DNA of 64,000 nucleotides from CSSed11-175R1 sp041685735. Its GTDB lineage: Bacteria; Actinomycetota; Nitriliruptoria; Nitriliruptorales; Nitriliruptoraceae. The DNA is taken from contig JAWLFE010000012.1 of assembly GCA_041685735.1 (NCBI GenBank), forward strand, positions 1 to 64,000, written 5' to 3'. A model generated the notes under the pieces. It saw nothing but the letters and a program-made list of their open reading frames with translations. It searched no databases and was not told the DNA's origin. Each line of letters begins with the position of its first letter. Positions within the stretch are counted from its first letter, which is position 1. The translations under genes were made by a program, and so were the position numbers. This document shows positions 16,472-26,303 of the stretch, in pieces.

Positions 16472-18403
16472 ATGACCGAACAACCCCGCCGCCGCTTCAT
16501 CCGTGCGCCTCGCATCCTGTCGCGGAGCGGCGAACAGGTCGCGGTCCGTCGCATCCGTTGGCTGCTCGGCATCTACGGGCTGCTGATCGCGATCGTGTTC
16601 GCGCAGCTCATCAGCATCCAGGTCGTCGACGCCGACGACTACGCCGATCGCAGCCTGCGCCAACGGGAGCGGACGATCGCCCTGCCGGCCGTCCGGGGTC
16701 GGATCTACGACCGCGACGGTGACGTGCTGGCCACCTCGGTCGACGGGGCGACGATCTACGCCGATCCCCGGGCGTACCGGCCGGGCGAGACCGCCGACGG
16801 CACGCCCGTCCCGGCGGCGGCCGCGGCGTCGGAGGTGGCGGCCACACTCGCCCCGATCATGGATCGGGACCCTGCCGAGCTCGAAGCACGCCTCGAACAG
16901 GATGCCCACTTCGTCTACCTCGGTCGGCAGCTCGACTGGTCGGTCGGTGAGCAGATCGACGCGTTGGACCTGCCCGGTGTGGCCGTCCTGCGTGAGCCCA
17001 AGCGCATCTACCCCGGCAGTGCCCTGGCGGCCCAGGTCGTCGGCTTCACCGGGATCGATGGGGATGGCCTGCAGGGCATGGAAGCGCAGTACGACGGCAT
17101 CCTGCGGGGGCGACCCGGGACGTTGCTGTTGGAGCGTGCGCCGGGCGGTCTGGACATCACGAGCGGCATCCGCGAGCTCACGCCCTCGACGGTGGGGACC
17201 GACCTCGTGCTGACCCTGGATCGCGACGTCCAGCACGCGGCGGAGGTCGCCGCATCCTCGGCGGTCGACGGGTTCGACGCGAACGCCGCGACCGTGGTGG
17301 TCCTGGAGGTCGCGACCGGCGATGTCCTCGCGATGGCCTCGTCACCGGGATACGACCCGAACGCCCGGGAGCAGGACGACCAGGATGCCTGGCGCAACCG
17401 GGCGATCACCGACGTGTTCGAACCGGGATCGACCCAGAAGGCGTTGACGATCGCCGCCGCGATCGAGGAGGGGATCGTGACGGCGGACACGACGATGGAG
17501 GTCCCCGATCAGGTGCGTGTCGCCTCCAGCACCTTCCGTGACCTGTATCCGACCGACGAGCCGACCATGACCGTCGGCGACATCATGGAGCGGTCGAGCA
17601 ACGTCGGCACGATCCAGATCGCCCAGGAGCTGGGTGATCAGCGGCTCGATCACTACCTGCGTGCGTTCGGCTACGGGTCCCCGACCGGCAGCGGCTTCCC
17701 CGGGGAGGCCAGCGGCATGCTGATGCCGCACGAGGACTGGTGGTCGACCTCCCTGCCCACCATCGCCATCGGCCACGGGGTCGCCGTCAGCCTGCTCCAG
17801 TTGGCCGGGTCCTACGCGACCCTGGCCAACGACGGCCGTTCGGTGGCTCCCCGGGTGGTCCGCGGCACCATCGGTGACGACGGTCGCCTGGAGCCGGTCG
17901 CGGCGCGGGGCGGCCAGCAGGTGGTCTCGCCGACGACGGCCCGTCAGGTCCAGCAGCTGCTCGAGCGTGTGGTCTCCGGTGACCGGGGGACCGGGTCGCT
18001 GGCCGCGGTCCCCGGCTACACGGCGGCCGGCAAGACGGGGACGGCCCGCAAGCCGGCGACCGACGGGCCCGGCTACTCGGATGAGTACGTCGCGACCTTC
18101 GCCGGCTTCGCTCCGGCGCACGACCCGGAGATCGTCGTCGCCGTGATGGTCGACGAACCCACCCCCTACTACGGCGGGCTCGTCGCCGCACCGATCTTCC
18201 GTGAGGTCATGGAGGCCGCACTGATCGCGCGTCGCGTGGCGCCGGACGGCTCGGCGACGACGCTCCCCGCCGCGATGGACCACGCCCGGGCCCAGGCGTT
18301 GGCGGACGCCGAGGCCGCGCAGGCCTCGCTCGACGAGGACCCGCCCCCGCACGGTCCTGCTGGCGCTCCGCTCACGCCGACGGCCACCGAGACGGGTGAC
18401 TGA
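16472..18403 (+). CDS. ftsI: septal peptidoglycan transpeptidase FtsI (PBP3 type)
   Basis: 643 residues, ATG directly after the ftsL TAG. Short cytosolic N-terminus, one membrane anchor (LLGIYGLLIAIVFAQLISI), the PBP dimerisation domain starting with RGRIYDRDGDVLA, and the transpeptidase domain. Active-site motifs: Ser320-Thr-Gln-Lys323 in FEPGSTQKAL, Ser375-Ser-Asn377, Lys521-Thr-Gly523. The C-terminal 45 residues after MDHARAQA are Ala/Asp/Pro-rich and nonconserved. Class B penicillin-binding protein that crosslinks septal glycan with FtsW. The 184 bases to murE contain a perfect palindrome. Confidence 0.95.
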   Translation: MTEQPRRRFIRAPRILSRSGEQVAVRRIRWLLGIYGLLIAIVFAQLISIQVVDADDYADRSLRQRERTIALPAVRGRIYDRDGDVLATSVDGATIYADPRAYRPGETADGTPVPAAAAASEVAATLAPIMDRDPAELEARLEQDAHFVYLGRQLDWSVGEQIDALDLPGVAVLREPKRIYPGSALAAQVVGFTGIDGDGLQGMEAQYDGILRGRPGTLLLERAPGGLDITSGIRELTPSTVGTDLVLTLDRDVQHAAEVAASSAVDGFDANAATVVVLEVATGDVLAMASSPGYDPNAREQDDQDAWRNRAITDVFEPGSTQKALTIAAAIEEGIVTADTTMEVPDQVRVASSTFRDLYPTDEPTMTVGDIMERSSNVGTIQIAQELGDQRLDHYLRAFGYGSPTGSGFPGEASGMLMPHEDWWSTSLPTIAIGHGVAVSLLQLAGSYATLANDGRSVAPRVVRGTIGDDGRLEPVAARGGQQVVSPTTARQVQQLLERVVSGDRGTGSLAAVPGYTAAGKTGTARKPATDGPGYSDEYVATFAGFAPAHDPEIVVAVMVDEPTPYYGGLVAAPIFREVMEAALIARRVAPDGSATTLPAAMDHARAQALADAEAAQASLDEDPPPHGPAGAPLTPTATETGD

Positions 18404-18509
18404 CGGGTCGAAAGGTGGCACCCCGACGGTCGCACGGTCGCAGAGGGTGCGAGGAGCCGCGGATCGCCAGCGTTACGCTCCCGCGGCCGCGCCGCCCCAT
18501 CCCCCGAGC

Positions 18510-18531
18510 CGTCGCGGATCGATCCGCGACG
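18510..18531. repeat. 22-base perfect palindrome upstream of murE
   Basis: Arms CGTCGCGGATC / GATCCGCGACG meet without a loop; the centre lies 67 bases before the murE GTG. As RNA it could fold as a 9-bp stem with a UCGA tetraloop. No T-run follows. It is an operator candidate or a structured leader within the only sizeable gap between ftsI and murE. Confidence 0.6.
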
Positions 18532-18587
18532 CACCATGCCACACAGCACGCCACGCACCCCCCGCCACGCACCATCCGAGGAGCATC

Positions 18588-20069
18588 GTGACCGCCACCC
18601 TGTCCGCCGTGGCCGGCGGCCTGCGACGTGCGGAGCGGCACGGCCACGATGTCGAGGTCGTCGACGCCACGCACGACAGCCGCCAGGCCGCCCCCGGCTG
18701 GTTGTTCTGTGCGATCCCCGGCGCGCGGGACGACGGACACCGCCATGCGCCGGACGCCGTGGCAGCGGGTGCCACGGCGCTGCTCGTCGAGCGGTGGCTC
18801 GACCTGCCGGTGCCCCAGGTCCGGGTGCCGTCCGTGCGGGCCGCCGTCGGCCCGGCGGCCGCGATCGTGCACGGTCGACCCAGCGAGCGTCTCACCGTGG
18901 TCGGCGTGACCGGCACCAACGGCAAGACCAGCATCACCTACCTCCTCGAGGCGGCGTTCGGCGCCGCCGCGCTCGGCACCGGCACCATCGGGACCGTGGA
19001 GGCGCGCATCCACGGCGCGCCGCAGCCGGGCGTGCGGACCACCCCGGAGGGCCCGGACCTGCAGCGGCTGTTCCACGAGATGTGGGACCGTGGCGTGGAT
19101 GCCGTGGCGATGGAGGTGTCCTCCCACGGGCTCGACCTGCGGCGCGTCGACGGCACCCGGTTCCGGGTGGCGGTGTTCACCAACCTCTCGCAGGATCACC
19201 TCGACTGGCATGGCTCGATGGAGGCCTACCTGGCCGCGAAGGCCCGCCTGTTCACGCCGGGTCTGGCCGAGACGGGCGTGGTCTACCGCGACGGTCCGTG
19301 GTCCGATCGGCTGCTGGACGCCGCGACGATCCCCGTCACCACGGTGGGTCGGGACCCCTCGGTGGAGGTCGACGTCCGCATCGTCGACGAGGAGCTGCGG
19401 GTCGACGGGGGGAGCGCGACGTTGCGCTGGGCGGGTGTCGACCATGCGCTGCGCACCCGGCTCCCCGGCGCGTTCAACCTGACCAACGCGGCTCTGGCCG
19501 TCGTGGCGGCCGTCACCGCGGGAGCACCGATCGACGCGGCCCTGGCCGGTGTGGCAGCCGCGTCCGGTGCGCCCGGACGCTTCGAGCGGGTGGACGCCGA
19601 GCATCCCGTGACCGTGCTCGTCGACTACGCCCACACCCCCGACGCCGTCCAGCTGGCGGTCGCGGCCCTCCGATCGCTGGTCGACGGGGGCCGCGTCCTG
19701 CTCGTGCTCGGCGCCGGCGGTGATCGCGACCGCGGGAAGCGTGGTCCGATGGGCGCGGCCGCTGTGGCGGCCGACGTCGTCGTGTTCACCTCCGACAACC
19801 CCCGTGGCGAGGATCCGATGGCCATCATCGATGCGCTGGTCGACGGTGCCCGCGGGGCCATCGATCGGGGAGCTCCCGGCGTGTTCCGCGTCGAACCCGA
19901 CCGGCGTGTCGCGATCGGTGCCGCGATCACCGAGGCACGTCCCGGCGACGTCGTCCTGATCGCCGGCAAGGGACACGAGCGGACCCAGGAACTCGCCGAT
20001 CGCACCGTCGCGTTCGATGATCGCGAGGTCGCCGCGATGTTCCTCACACCGTCGGGCGGTGCCACATGA
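18588..20069 (+). CDS. murE: UDP-MurNAc-tripeptide synthetase MurE
   Basis: 493 residues from GTG 18588, preceded by GAGGAG (18578-18583). The longer open frame from 18396 is low-complexity and lacks family similarity. ATP loop TGTNGKTS at 108-115, EVSSHGLDL block, NLSQDHLDWHGSME, and VDYAHTPDA. The DNPR motif (403-406) marks meso-diaminopimelate as the amino acid added, as expected for actinobacteria with DAP peptidoglycan. Stop overlaps murF by ATGA. Confidence 0.95.
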   Translation: MTATLSAVAGGLRRAERHGHDVEVVDATHDSRQAAPGWLFCAIPGARDDGHRHAPDAVAAGATALLVERWLDLPVPQVRVPSVRAAVGPAAAIVHGRPSERLTVVGVTGTNGKTSITYLLEAAFGAAALGTGTIGTVEARIHGAPQPGVRTTPEGPDLQRLFHEMWDRGVDAVAMEVSSHGLDLRRVDGTRFRVAVFTNLSQDHLDWHGSMEAYLAAKARLFTPGLAETGVVYRDGPWSDRLLDAATIPVTTVGRDPSVEVDVRIVDEELRVDGGSATLRWAGVDHALRTRLPGAFNLTNAALAVVAAVTAGAPIDAALAGVAAASGAPGRFERVDAEHPVTVLVDYAHTPDAVQLAVAALRSLVDGGRVLLVLGAGGDRDRGKRGPMGAAAVAADVVVFTSDNPRGEDPMAIIDALVDGARGAIDRGAPGVFRVEPDRRVAIGAAITEARPGDVVLIAGKGHERTQELADRTVAFDDREVAAMFLTPSGGAT

Positions 20070-21445
20070 TCGGCCTGCACCTGCACGAGGTCGTGGCGGC
20101 GACCGGTGGGGCCCTGCACGGCGACCCCGACCTCGTGATCGACGCCGTCGGCACCGACTCGCGCACCCTTCCCGACGGCAGCACGCTGTTCGTCGCGCTC
20201 CCGACCGAGCAGGCGGACGGCCACGACTTCATCCCGGCCGCGGTGGAGGCCGGCGCGGTCGCGGTCCTGACCCATCGGCCCGCACCGGGGGCGGGCGTGC
20301 CCGTGATCGAGGTGGCCGATGTCTGGACGGCGCTGGCCGACCTCGGTGTCCACGTCCGCCGGACGGTCGGGCCGACCACGGTGGCCGTGACCGGATCGGT
20401 CGGCAAGACCACGGTCAAGGACCTGACGGCGGCGGCCATCGCAGCGGGACGACGCGTCCACGCGGCCCGAGGCTCCTACAACAACGAACTCGGCGTCCCC
20501 CTGACGATGCTCGGACTCGCCGAGGACAGCGAGGTGCTGGTCGCGGAGGTCGGCGCACGCAACGTCGGCGACATCGCGCGGCTGGCACCGCTGCTGGCTC
20601 CCGACATCGCCGTGGTCACCGCGGTCGCGGGCGTCCACCTGGAGGTGTTCGGGTCGATCGACGCGGTCGCGCGGGCCAAGGCGGAACTGGTCAGCGCGCT
20701 CGGTCCCGACGGCACCGCGGTCCTGCACACCGCCGATCCACGGGTCGCCGCGATGGCTGCGGCGGCACCCAACGTGATCAGCGTCGCCACCGATGATCCG
20801 GCTGCGGATGTGCACGCGTCGGGCGTTCGGCTCGACCGCTGGGCCCGGGCGACTGCGACCGCCGTCACCCCCTGGGGCACCACCACGCTGACGCTGCCCG
20901 TCGCGGGTCGCCACCACGTGCTGAACGCGCTGCTGGCCCTCGCCGTCGCCGGGCACCTGGGCATCGACCTCGATGCTGCTGCCGCGGCCATCGTCGAGGC
21001 ACCGGTGAGCCCGTGGCGCGGTGAGGTGGCCGAAGCCAACGGCATGACCATCCTCAACGACGCCTACAACGCCAACCCGACCTCGGTCGTCGCGGCGCTG
21101 GAGACCCTCGTCGCGATCGAGCGGACCGGACGCACGATGGCGATCCTGGGCGTCATGGCGGAGATCGGAGACACCGCCGAGGACGAGCACGTCGCGATCG
21201 GACGGACCTGCGCACAACTCGGGGTCGATCACGTCGTGGTGGTCGGTGACGATGCGGCCGGGATCGCGACCGGCGCCCTCGCTGCTGGCGCCGCCGACGT
21301 CTCCGTGGTCGCCGACGCGGCCGCAGCCACGGCCGCCGCCCGGGCGTGGCTTGCTCCGGGGGACGTCGTGGTCATCAAAGGATCGCGGGTGGCCGGGCTC
21401 GAACAGGTCGCGACCCGACTGGTCGAGCAGCAGGTCGGCGCATGA
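20066..21445 (+). CDS. murF: UDP-MurNAc-tripeptide:D-Ala-D-Ala ligase MurF
   Basis: 459 residues. N-terminal domain with TDSRTLPDGSTLFVAL, ATP loop TGSVGKTTVKDL near residue 110, SYNNELGVPLTML, EVGARNVGDIARL and ILNDAYNANPTSV, all standard Mur-ligase blocks with the MurF-specific YNNELGVP and DAYNANP. Adds D-Ala-D-Ala to complete the pentapeptide. ATGA overlaps on both sides. Confidence 0.95.
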   Translation: MIGLHLHEVVAATGGALHGDPDLVIDAVGTDSRTLPDGSTLFVALPTEQADGHDFIPAAVEAGAVAVLTHRPAPGAGVPVIEVADVWTALADLGVHVRRTVGPTTVAVTGSVGKTTVKDLTAAAIAAGRRVHAARGSYNNELGVPLTMLGLAEDSEVLVAEVGARNVGDIARLAPLLAPDIAVVTAVAGVHLEVFGSIDAVARAKAELVSALGPDGTAVLHTADPRVAAMAAAAPNVISVATDDPAADVHASGVRLDRWARATATAVTPWGTTTLTLPVAGRHHVLNALLALAVAGHLGIDLDAAAAAIVEAPVSPWRGEVAEANGMTILNDAYNANPTSVVAALETLVAIERTGRTMAILGVMAEIGDTAEDEHVAIGRTCAQLGVDHVVVVGDDAAGIATGALAAGAADVSVVADAAAATAAARAWLAPGDVVVIKGSRVAGLEQVATRLVEQQVGA

Positions 21446-22476
21446 TCGCGATCCTCATCGCCGGTGCCGTGGCCCTGCTGACGGCTCTGGTCGGGACCCC
21501 GCTGGTCATCAGCTACTTCCGGGACCGCGGGTTCGGTCAGCAGATCCGCGAGGAGGGACCGGCCAGCCACCACTCCAAGGCGGGCACGCCGACGATGGGC
21601 GGGACCGCCATCGTGCTGGCGACCGTCGTGGCCTTCGTCGTGGCCCACCTCGGTGCGACCCGGGTCACGCCGCTCGGGTTGCTGGTGCTCGCCACGTTCG
21701 TGCTGATGGCCGTCGTCGGGTTCACGGACGACCTGATCAAGCTGCGGATGCGACGCAACCTCGGCCTGAACAAGACGACCAAGTTCCTCGGACAGGCCCT
21801 GATCGCCGCGCTGTTCGCCTTCGTCGGTCCGGCGTACGCGGACCTGCCCCAGAACATCTCGGTCGTGGGCGACATCGTCTTCGAGGTCAGTCCGTGGGTG
21901 TTCTTCCTGTGGATCTTCCTGCTGCTGACCGGCGCGTCGAACGCGGTCAACCTCACCGACGGTCTGGACGGTCTGGCGGCGGGGTCCGGTGCCCTGGCGT
22001 TCGGTGGGTACACCCTCATCGCGTTCTGGCAGTTCAGGAACTTCGAGGTGTACGCGCTCGAGGCGGCGCAGTACCTCGACATCGCGATCATCGCGGCGGC
22101 GCTGGTCGCGGCCTGCTCCGGGTTCCTATGGCACAATGCACCCCCCGCGCGGATCTTCATGGGCGACACCGGCTCGCTTGCACTCGGGGGGGTGCTCGCC
22201 GCGATGGCCGTCGCCACCAACACGCAGGTGCTGCTCGTGTTGGTCGGCGGGTTGTTCGTGGTCGAGACGCTGTCGGTGATCGTCCAGGTCGCGGTGTTCC
22301 GCCTCACCGGCAGGCGTGTCTTCCGCATGGCTCCGATCCACCACCACTTCGAACTGCTCGGCTGGCAGGAGACCACGATCATCGTCCGGTTCTGGATCAT
22401 CGCCGGGATCGGCATCTCGCTCGGCCTCGGTCTGTTCTACGCGGAGTGGATCGACCGGGTCGGGACGATCGGATGA
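21442..22476 (+). CDS. mraY: phospho-MurNAc-pentapeptide translocase MraY
   Basis: 344 residues, about ten membrane segments. Start at ATG 21442 overlapping murF. Conserved signatures: EEGPASHHSKAGTPTMGG, VGFTDDLIK with the DD pair, NAVNLTDGLDGLAAG, FMGDTGSLALGG and FRMAPIHHHFELLGW. Transfers phospho-MurNAc-pentapeptide to undecaprenyl phosphate, forming lipid I at the inner face of the membrane. Confidence 0.96.
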   Translation: MIAILIAGAVALLTALVGTPLVISYFRDRGFGQQIREEGPASHHSKAGTPTMGGTAIVLATVVAFVVAHLGATRVTPLGLLVLATFVLMAVVGFTDDLIKLRMRRNLGLNKTTKFLGQALIAALFAFVGPAYADLPQNISVVGDIVFEVSPWVFFLWIFLLLTGASNAVNLTDGLDGLAAGSGALAFGGYTLIAFWQFRNFEVYALEAAQYLDIAIIAAALVAACSGFLWHNAPPARIFMGDTGSLALGGVLAAMAVATNTQVLLVLVGGLFVVETLSVIVQVAVFRLTGRRVFRMAPIHHHFELLGWQETTIIVRFWIIAGIGISLGLGLFYAEWIDRVGTIG

Positions 22477-23921
22477 TGGCGATGGCCACGGCACGACCGA
22501 CCGCCCCCGGCCTGTCCGGGGTGCGACGCGCACTGGTCGTTGGCCTGGGTTCGTCGGGCCTGGCTGCCATCCACCTGCTCCTCGGGCAGGACGTCACGGT
22601 CGTCGCCGTGGATGAGGCGCACGACCATCCCGGAGCCGACGAGGCCCGGAACGCCGGAGCGACCGTCGTGCTCGACCGCCCCGCGGTCGACCTGCTCGAC
22701 GATGCGATCGACCTGGTGGTGCCGTCCCCGGGGGTGCCCGAACGGGCACCGGTGCTGCAGCGCGCGGCCGCCGCCGGGATCAGCGTCTGGTCCGAACCCG
22801 AACTCGGTCTGCGGGCGTTCCCGCACCGCCTCCTGGCGATCACCGGGACCAACGGCAAGACGTCCACGACCGAGCTGGTCGCGGCGATGTTGGCCGCTGC
22901 CGATGTCCCGGCCGTGGCGTGCGGCAACATCGGACGCCCGTGCAGCGACGCGGCGGCGCGGACCCCGGCCGACACCGTGCTGGTCGCCGAGCTCTCCAGC
23001 TTCCAGCTGCGGTTCGCCGAGACCCTGCGTCCGACGGTCGGTGTCGTGCTCAACGTCGCGGACGACCACCTCGACTGGCATGGGGATGCGGCCGCCTACG
23101 GGCGTGCGAAGGCACGCATCTGGATCGGGCAGACGGCCGATGACTGGGCCGTCGCCAACGCGGATGATCCGACGACCGTGTCACTGCGCGATCGCCACGC
23201 GCCGGGGCGGCACGCAGCCTTCTCCGGCACACGGCCGGTGGCCACGGGGGTCGGGCGCCGTGACGATCGCCTGGTCGTCACGGACCCGGCCGGTGAGGTC
23301 ACCGACCTGCTCGCGGTCGGCGATCTGACGAGCCAGGCGCCGCACCACGTCGCCAACGTCGCCGCGGCGGCGACGCTCGCCGTGCTCGCCGGCATCGATC
23401 ACGCGCCGATCGTCGAGGTGGCCCGCACCTACCACCCCGGCATGCACCGCTTCGAGACGGTCGCGATCATCGATGACGTGCGCTACGTCAACGACTCCAA
23501 GGCCACCAACGTCCACGCGGCGGCCGCCGCCCTGGGCGCGGCCGACGACATCATCTGGATCGCCGGGGGCCTGTCGAAGAGGGTCGACCTCGCCCCCCTC
23601 GGCGAGCACCTCGGCCACGTGCGAGCGGCCGTGCTCATCGGATCGGCTGCGGACGAACTGGCCATGATCTGTCACCGTGCGGGGGTGCCCGCCGAGCGGG
23701 CCGGGTCCATGGAGGACGCGGTCCGGCGTGCGCGTGCGCTCGCCCGTCCGGGTGGCACCGTGCTCCTGGCCCCCGCCTGTGCCTCGTTCGATCAGTTCCG
23801 TGACTACGCCGATCGTGGCGCACGCTTCGCCGCCGCGGTCCGGGCCGGCGGCGCCACCGGGACGGCGCGTGGTGACGCGTCGACCGCGGCGGAAGAAGGA
23901 GGGGCGACCGATGGCGCGTGA
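22473..23921 (+). CDS. murD: UDP-MurNAc-L-Ala:D-Glu ligase MurD
   Basis: 482 residues from ATG 22473 (a second ATG follows directly). N-terminal Rossmann segment ALVVGLGSSGLAAIHLL, ATP loop ITGTNGKTSTTEL near residue 125, ELSSFQLRF, NVADDHLDWHG, YVNDSKATNVHAA, and LLAPACASFDQF at the end, all characteristic of MurD. The C-terminal tail is Gly/Ala-rich and overlaps the ftsW start by 11 bases. Confidence 0.95.
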   Translation: MMAMATARPTAPGLSGVRRALVVGLGSSGLAAIHLLLGQDVTVVAVDEAHDHPGADEARNAGATVVLDRPAVDLLDDAIDLVVPSPGVPERAPVLQRAAAAGISVWSEPELGLRAFPHRLLAITGTNGKTSTTELVAAMLAAADVPAVACGNIGRPCSDAAARTPADTVLVAELSSFQLRFAETLRPTVGVVLNVADDHLDWHGDAAAYGRAKARIWIGQTADDWAVANADDPTTVSLRDRHAPGRHAAFSGTRPVATGVGRRDDRLVVTDPAGEVTDLLAVGDLTSQAPHHVANVAAAATLAVLAGIDHAPIVEVARTYHPGMHRFETVAIIDDVRYVNDSKATNVHAAAAALGAADDIIWIAGGLSKRVDLAPLGEHLGHVRAAVLIGSAADELAMICHRAGVPAERAGSMEDAVRRARALARPGGTVLLAPACASFDQFRDYADRGARFAAAVRAGGATGTARGDASTAAEEGGATDGA

Positions 23922-25170
23922 CACGACACCGACCCGGGAACGGACCGCGGCGGACGGCGGCGGCCGGTGGCGGCCACCGATCCGGTTCGCCGCCGGTCCG
24001 TGGACCCCGGATGCGACGGGCATCACGCTGGTCACGCTGCTGCTGGTCGTCCTCGGCCTGGTGATGAGCTTCTCCGCGTCGTTCGTCGATGCGGCCGAGG
24101 CCGGGAACCCCTTCGGGGTCTTCACCCGGCAGGCGACCTGGGCCGCCATCGGGGTCGTGGCCTTCGCGGTGGCCGCATCCGTCGACCACCGGGTCTGGCG
24201 TCGCCTGTCCTGGGGATTGTTGGCGATCTCGCTCGTCGGGTTGATCCTGGTGCTGATCGACGGGGTCGGTCTCGAGCGGTACGGATCGACACGGTGGCTC
24301 GGGGTCGGCCCCCTGGTGGTGCAACCATCGGAACTCGCGAAGCTGGCGACCCTGCTGTGGCTGGCGGACGTGCTCGAGCGCAAACGCCCGAAGGACCGCT
24401 CGCTCCACGACGTCGACCACCTGCTCCTCCCGGCGGTCCCGCTGTTGCTGGTGCTGGCCGTGCTGGTGCTGATGCAGCCCGACCTCGGTACCACGATCCT
24501 GCTGTCGCTGATCGTGGCGGCGATCCTGTGGGTCGAGGGCCTGCCGTCGCGGTTCGTGGCGATCCTGGCGACGATGGGCCTGCTGGCCGTGGCAACCCTC
24601 GCGGTGGTCGCCCCCTACCGCCTGGCGCGGGTGACGGGGTGGCTCAACCCGGAAGCGGACCCGCTCGGCGGCGGCTTCCAGTTGCTCCAGAGCCGCTACG
24701 CCCTGGGGTCCGGAGGGATCTTCGGCGTCGGGTTGGGCTCCTCCCGCGCCAAGTGGAACTTCGTGCCGAACCCGGAGACCGACTTCATCTTCGCGATCAT
24801 CGGCGAGGAACTGGGCCTGATCGGCGCCACGGTCGTGCTCGCCCTGTTCGGGGCGCTGCTGTACGTCGGGCTGCGCATCGCCTACGCCGCCGGCTCCGGG
24901 TTCGCCCGGACCGTGGCCTTCGCGATCACCACGTGGCTGGTGGGCCAGGCGATGATCAACATCGGGGCGGTGACCGGCCTGCTCCCGATCACCGGGGTGA
25001 CCCTGCCGTTGGTCTCGGTGGGTGGGTCGTCCCTGGTCTCCACGTTGGCCGCACTTGGCATCCTCGTCGCCATCAGCCGGGGGTCCGCCGCGGCGTCCAC
25101 CTCGTCGGCGTCGCGCCGGGGGGCCCGGTCGGGCACACGACAGCAGGCGACCGGAGGTGCGAGGTCATGA
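23911..25170 (+). CDS. ftsW: septal peptidoglycan glycosyltransferase FtsW
   Basis: 419 residues from ATG 23911, with GAAGGAGGGG 8-17 bases upstream inside murD. About ten membrane segments with SEDS-family signatures: GSTRWLGVGPLVVQPSELAK, LVLMQPDLGTTI, FQLLQSRYALGSGGIFGVGL, NPETDFIFAIIGEELGL and GLLPITGVTLPLVSVGGSS. It polymerises glycan together with FtsI. A Ser/Arg/Gly-rich cytosolic C-terminal tail of about 30 residues is variable. ATGA overlap with murG. Confidence 0.95.
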   Translation: MARDTTPTRERTAADGGGRWRPPIRFAAGPWTPDATGITLVTLLLVVLGLVMSFSASFVDAAEAGNPFGVFTRQATWAAIGVVAFAVAASVDHRVWRRLSWGLLAISLVGLILVLIDGVGLERYGSTRWLGVGPLVVQPSELAKLATLLWLADVLERKRPKDRSLHDVDHLLLPAVPLLLVLAVLVLMQPDLGTTILLSLIVAAILWVEGLPSRFVAILATMGLLAVATLAVVAPYRLARVTGWLNPEADPLGGGFQLLQSRYALGSGGIFGVGLGSSRAKWNFVPNPETDFIFAIIGEELGLIGATVVLALFGALLYVGLRIAYAAGSGFARTVAFAITTWLVGQAMINIGAVTGLLPITGVTLPLVSVGGSSLVSTLAALGILVAISRGSAAASTSSASRRGARSGTRQQATGGARS

Positions 25171-26303
25171 CCCGAACCGTGCTGTTCGCCGGCGGTGGGA
25201 CCGCCGGGCATGTCTTCCCCGCGATCGCGGTCGCCCAGGCGTTGCAGGCCAGGCACCCGGACCTCGAACCCGTCTTCATCGGGGTGGAGGACCGTCTGGA
25301 GGCCCGACTGGTCCCGGCCGCCGGATTCCGGCTCCACACGATGGACACCCCGTTGATCCCTCGACGCCTGTCCCCGAAGCTGCTGGCCGTGCCCGGTGGG
25401 CTCCGCCGGTCGGTGGCGCGGAGCGTGGAGATCGCCGCGGAGGAGCACGCCGTGGCCGCGGTGACCTTCGGGGGGTACGTGTCGTTCCCGGTCGCCCGTG
25501 CCGCCCGACGCTCGTCGATCCCGCTCGTCATCCACGAACAGAACGCCGTCCCGGGGCTCGCGAACCGACTGGCCTCCCGCTGGGCGGACCGGATCGCGGT
25601 CAGCGTGCCGGGATCCGCGGACCGGTTCCGGCGCGCCGAGCGGTGCGTGGTGACCGGCAACCCGGTCCGGCAGGACATCGCGCTGCTGGATCGCGACGGC
25701 CTCCGGGCCGAAGCCCGGGACCGGTTCGGGCTCGATCCGGACCGTCCCACGTTGCTGGTCTTCGGCGGCAGCCAGGGAGCGCGGTCGCTGAACCGGGCGA
25801 TCGTCGCGGCTCATCCCCGGTGGGGTGATCAAGCGGTGCAGGTGCTGCACGCGACCGGGCGCGCGACCCATGAGGCGACCGCGACCGCCTGGGCTCAGGC
25901 GCGGGAGCAGGGTGAGGGCCCCAAGGTCAAGGTGCTCGACTTCATCGAGAGCATGGCGGACGCCTACGCCGCTGCGGACCTGGTGGTCTGTCGCGCCGGT
26001 GCGACCTCGATCGCGGAGCTGACCGCGCTCGGCATCCCGTCGATCCTGATCCCCTACCCGCATGCGACCGCCGATCACCAGACGGAGAACGCCCGGGCGC
26101 TGGAGCGTGCCGGTGGCGCCATCGTGATCCCCGACGACGACCTCGATGCGGATGCGCTGCTGGCCGCCTGTCGACCGCTACTGGCGGACCCATCACGCCG
26201 GCAGGCCGTGGCCGATGCAGCACGCGCGTTCGGGCGGCCCGACGCGGCGGAGAACGTCGCCCGACTCGTCCCGGCCCTCATCGACGCACGGAGATCATCG
26301 TGA
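25167..26303 (+). CDS. murG: lipid II synthase MurG (GlcNAc transferase)
   Basis: 378 residues. N-terminal GGGTAGHVFPAIAVAQAL, FGGYVSFPVARAAR, IHEQNAVPGLANR, then VFGGSQGARSLNRAI and the GT28 nucleotide-sugar block RAGATSIAELTALGIPSILIPYPHATADHQTENAR. Peripheral membrane enzyme making lipid II from lipid I. GTG of murC overlaps its stop. Confidence 0.96.
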   Translation: MTRTVLFAGGGTAGHVFPAIAVAQALQARHPDLEPVFIGVEDRLEARLVPAAGFRLHTMDTPLIPRRLSPKLLAVPGGLRRSVARSVEIAAEEHAVAAVTFGGYVSFPVARAARRSSIPLVIHEQNAVPGLANRLASRWADRIAVSVPGSADRFRRAERCVVTGNPVRQDIALLDRDGLRAEARDRFGLDPDRPTLLVFGGSQGARSLNRAIVAAHPRWGDQAVQVLHATGRATHEATATAWAQAREQGEGPKVKVLDFIESMADAYAAADLVVCRAGATSIAELTALGIPSILIPYPHATADHQTENARALERAGGAIVIPDDDLDADALLAACRPLLADPSRRQAVADAARAFGRPDAAENVARLVPALIDARRSS

